DNA of 64,000 nucleotides, taken from the NCBI GenBank assembly GCA_012270795.1, contig JAAXHO010000279.1, positions 45,555-109,554 on the forward strand, given 5' to 3'. The translations under genes and the position numbers were made by a program. The DNA comes from Candidatus Poribacteria bacterium (GTDB taxonomy: Bacteria > Poribacteria > WGA-4E > WGA-3G). Positions 62,948 to 64,000 of this stretch are shown here, one piece after another. Position 1 is the stretch's first letter. Every line of letters begins with the position of its first letter. The notes beneath the pieces were generated by a model. That model did not search any database and was not told where the DNA came from. It worked only from the letters and a program-made list of their open reading frames with translations.

Positions 62948-62975
62948 TCTATAACCGTAAACGAAAATCCAACAA
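62948..62975 (-). promoter_or_regulatory. Possible promoter of the HigB-nuclease-methylase operon
   Basis: On the minus strand TTGTTG (62975-62970), 16 bases and TATAGA (62953-62948). The match is weak. The higB ATG starts eight bases after the -10 box. Confidence 0.4.
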
Positions 62976-63017
62976 TAAGTGTCCATTATCTCAGTCTTTA
63001 AAATTTCTATTACAGGT

Positions 63018-63881
63018 TTACCGCACGAAGCAGGAAAGGAATTCATGAGAACGGAGTAGTCCTTGAGATTCGGCTTCCCATGTTCGCCAATAGCGATAAT
63101 CTTCTAGCTCAACGCTGATAATACCGTCAAAACCTTCATCCTCAAGACGTTGCACGACCTTTAGCCAATCTACAACGCCATCGCCAGGGATGGTGTAACG
63201 CCACCAATCTTCACCGAAACCGCGTGGACTGTGAAAACTCGGTCCCAAATTGCCGTGTAGATATAGTGCTTCCTCGTCAATAGCGGTATCTTTTCCGTGA
63301 ACGTGTTTCACGTAAGACGCAAATTCATTGAGCGCACGGATAGGGTCAATGCCAATTCTGACAAGGTGGGAAGGGTCATAGTTGAGACCTAAGCCAGGGG
63401 ATGGACATTCAGCGAACATGGCACGCCACATTTCAGGGGTACAACCAAGTGCGGGGTATGTTGGCGCGCCACCGGGCCAACCCTCTATTGCGATTGTAAC
63501 GCCTTTGGACTCAGCGAATTCTGCAATCGGTGGTACGGTGTTTTTCCATATATCAAAGTTTTTTGCGCGTCCAAGGCTTGCATCTTCAGGGACAAAGACA
63601 CAAAACATGATATGTACATCGTTGTCAGCTGCTGCTTGTATTGCTGCTTTTGCTTTTTCTGCACCTGATTTCTGTGTAGATTTTTTCGCGCTGAGGAGTT
63701 CGCGGGTGCCGGGTAAATCTGCTGACCCGATTTCTAATCCAGCATCGCGTGCTGTTTTCACGATTTCTGGTGTTACTTCTCCAATATCAATTGCTTCAAA
63801 GCCGTTGTCAGCACACCACTTACAGAAATCCGAGAACGACATTTGTCGGGCAGTACCGGGAATACGTAAACCTATTTTCAT
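63018..63881 (-). CDS. Sugar phosphate isomerase/epimerase-like TIM-barrel protein
   Basis: The start at 63881 is chosen because AGGAAAA stands seven bases upstream and the conserved sequence begins there. The 287 residues have the xylose-isomerase-like TIM barrel: MKIGLRIPGTARQMSFSDFC, FEAIDIGEVTPEIVKTARDA, VTIAIEGWPGG, LGLNYDPSHLVRIGIDPIRA, YVKHVHGKDTA and GFDGIISVELED. The Glu, Asp, His and Glu residues at strand ends are the usual metal ligands. It probably isomerises or epimerises a sugar, or is a lyase of that superfamily. The substrate is unknown. Confidence 0.88.
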   Translation of the reverse strand: MKIGLRIPGTARQMSFSDFCKWCADNGFEAIDIGEVTPEIVKTARDAGLEIGSADLPGTRELLSAKKSTQKSGAEKAKAAIQAAADNDVHIMFCVFVPEDASLGRAKNFDIWKNTVPPIAEFAESKGVTIAIEGWPGGAPTYPALGCTPEMWRAMFAECPSPGLGLNYDPSHLVRIGIDPIRALNEFASYVKHVHGKDTAIDEEALYLHGNLGPSFHSPRGFGEDWWRYTIPGDGVVDWLKVVQRLEDEGFDGIISVELEDYRYWRTWEAESQGLLRSHEFLSCFVR

Positions 63882-63919
63882 ATAATTTTCCTGTTGTTTA
63901 TTGTCTGAACAAAGTTTTT

Positions 63920-64000
63920 TATGGTGAATTATTGAAATAATTATACACATCTTCTGTGGGAGCGATCTCGGGTCACGACCAAGAAATCAACGGTATGAAT
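63920..64000. repeat. E-type left end with truncated A and D repeats
   Basis: TATGGTGAATTATTGAAATA begins an E element. The A palindrome half follows, interrupted by AAGAAATCAACGGTATGAAT, the start of a D element cut by the window end. Confidence 0.7.

Overview
The window looks like chromosomal DNA of an uncultivated marine bacterium, most probably Candidatus Poribacteria (sponge-associated) or a relative near the PVC group. This is inferred from gene content, not from a marker gene: three formylglycine sulfatases, a ThuA/DUF6797/LamG/propeller protein, malectin, LamG, FG-GAP, WG, WD40 and TPR proteins, a cytochrome P460 protein, and spacers packed with palindromic repeats. I see no rRNA, tRNA, CRISPR array, transposase or phage module. 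Base 1 lies inside a sulfatase gene and base 64000 inside a nested repeat.

Layout. 1-10.9 kb: secreted sulphated-glycan breakdown and binding (three sulfatases, a frameshifted ThuA-LamG protein, a LamG protein). 11.1-14.4 kb: a four-gene minus-strand operon (RelE-fold toxin, Xre antitoxin, ten-TPR protein, DNA methyltransferase fused to HNH) behind a consensus promoter. 14.8-21.9 kb: minus-strand housekeeping genes (aspartate aminotransferase, Rpn-type nuclease, DnaJ/CbpA, MtnK, Asd, MFS exporter). 22-28.6 kb: a sigma-region-4-like regulator with a leader peptide, an FG-GAP/ASPIC protein, tandem malectin-like proteins, an isochorismatase-fold hydrolase and RimI. 28.8-37.2 kb: an acetolactate-synthase-like enzyme, MtnA, an amidohydrolase, a cold-shock protein with Sm/Hfq-like domains, a YkgJ Cys-cluster protein and a PhoX-like protein. 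37.5-43.2 kb: LeuS, a PD40 propeller and RNase J. 43.2-53.7 kb: a frameshifted seven-bladed WD40 gene, a WG-repeat protein, and PBP1C with bacterial alpha-2-macroglobulin. 54.4-58.7 kb: haem proteins, MoaE/MoaD, FolB and a phosphodiester glycosidase. 59.9-62.9 kb: a second minus-strand operon (HigB-like toxin, HTH-less partner, NucS-like nuclease, DUF2283, D12 adenine methylase). 63.0-63.9 kb: a sugar isomerase/epimerase-like protein.

Functional links. Sulfatases, LamG and malectin proteins suggest use of sulphated host or algal polysaccharide. MtnK and MtnA with Asd and an aspartate aminotransferase point to methionine salvage and aspartate-family metabolism. The two toxin-methylase-nuclease operons are the best candidates for an undescribed defence arrangement. 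The cold-shock/Sm fusion is the best candidate for an unusual single protein. Spacers hold at least six families of short inverted-terminal-repeat elements. A 36-43 nt hairpin element is inserted inside other repeats, and one filled site can be compared directly with an empty copy.
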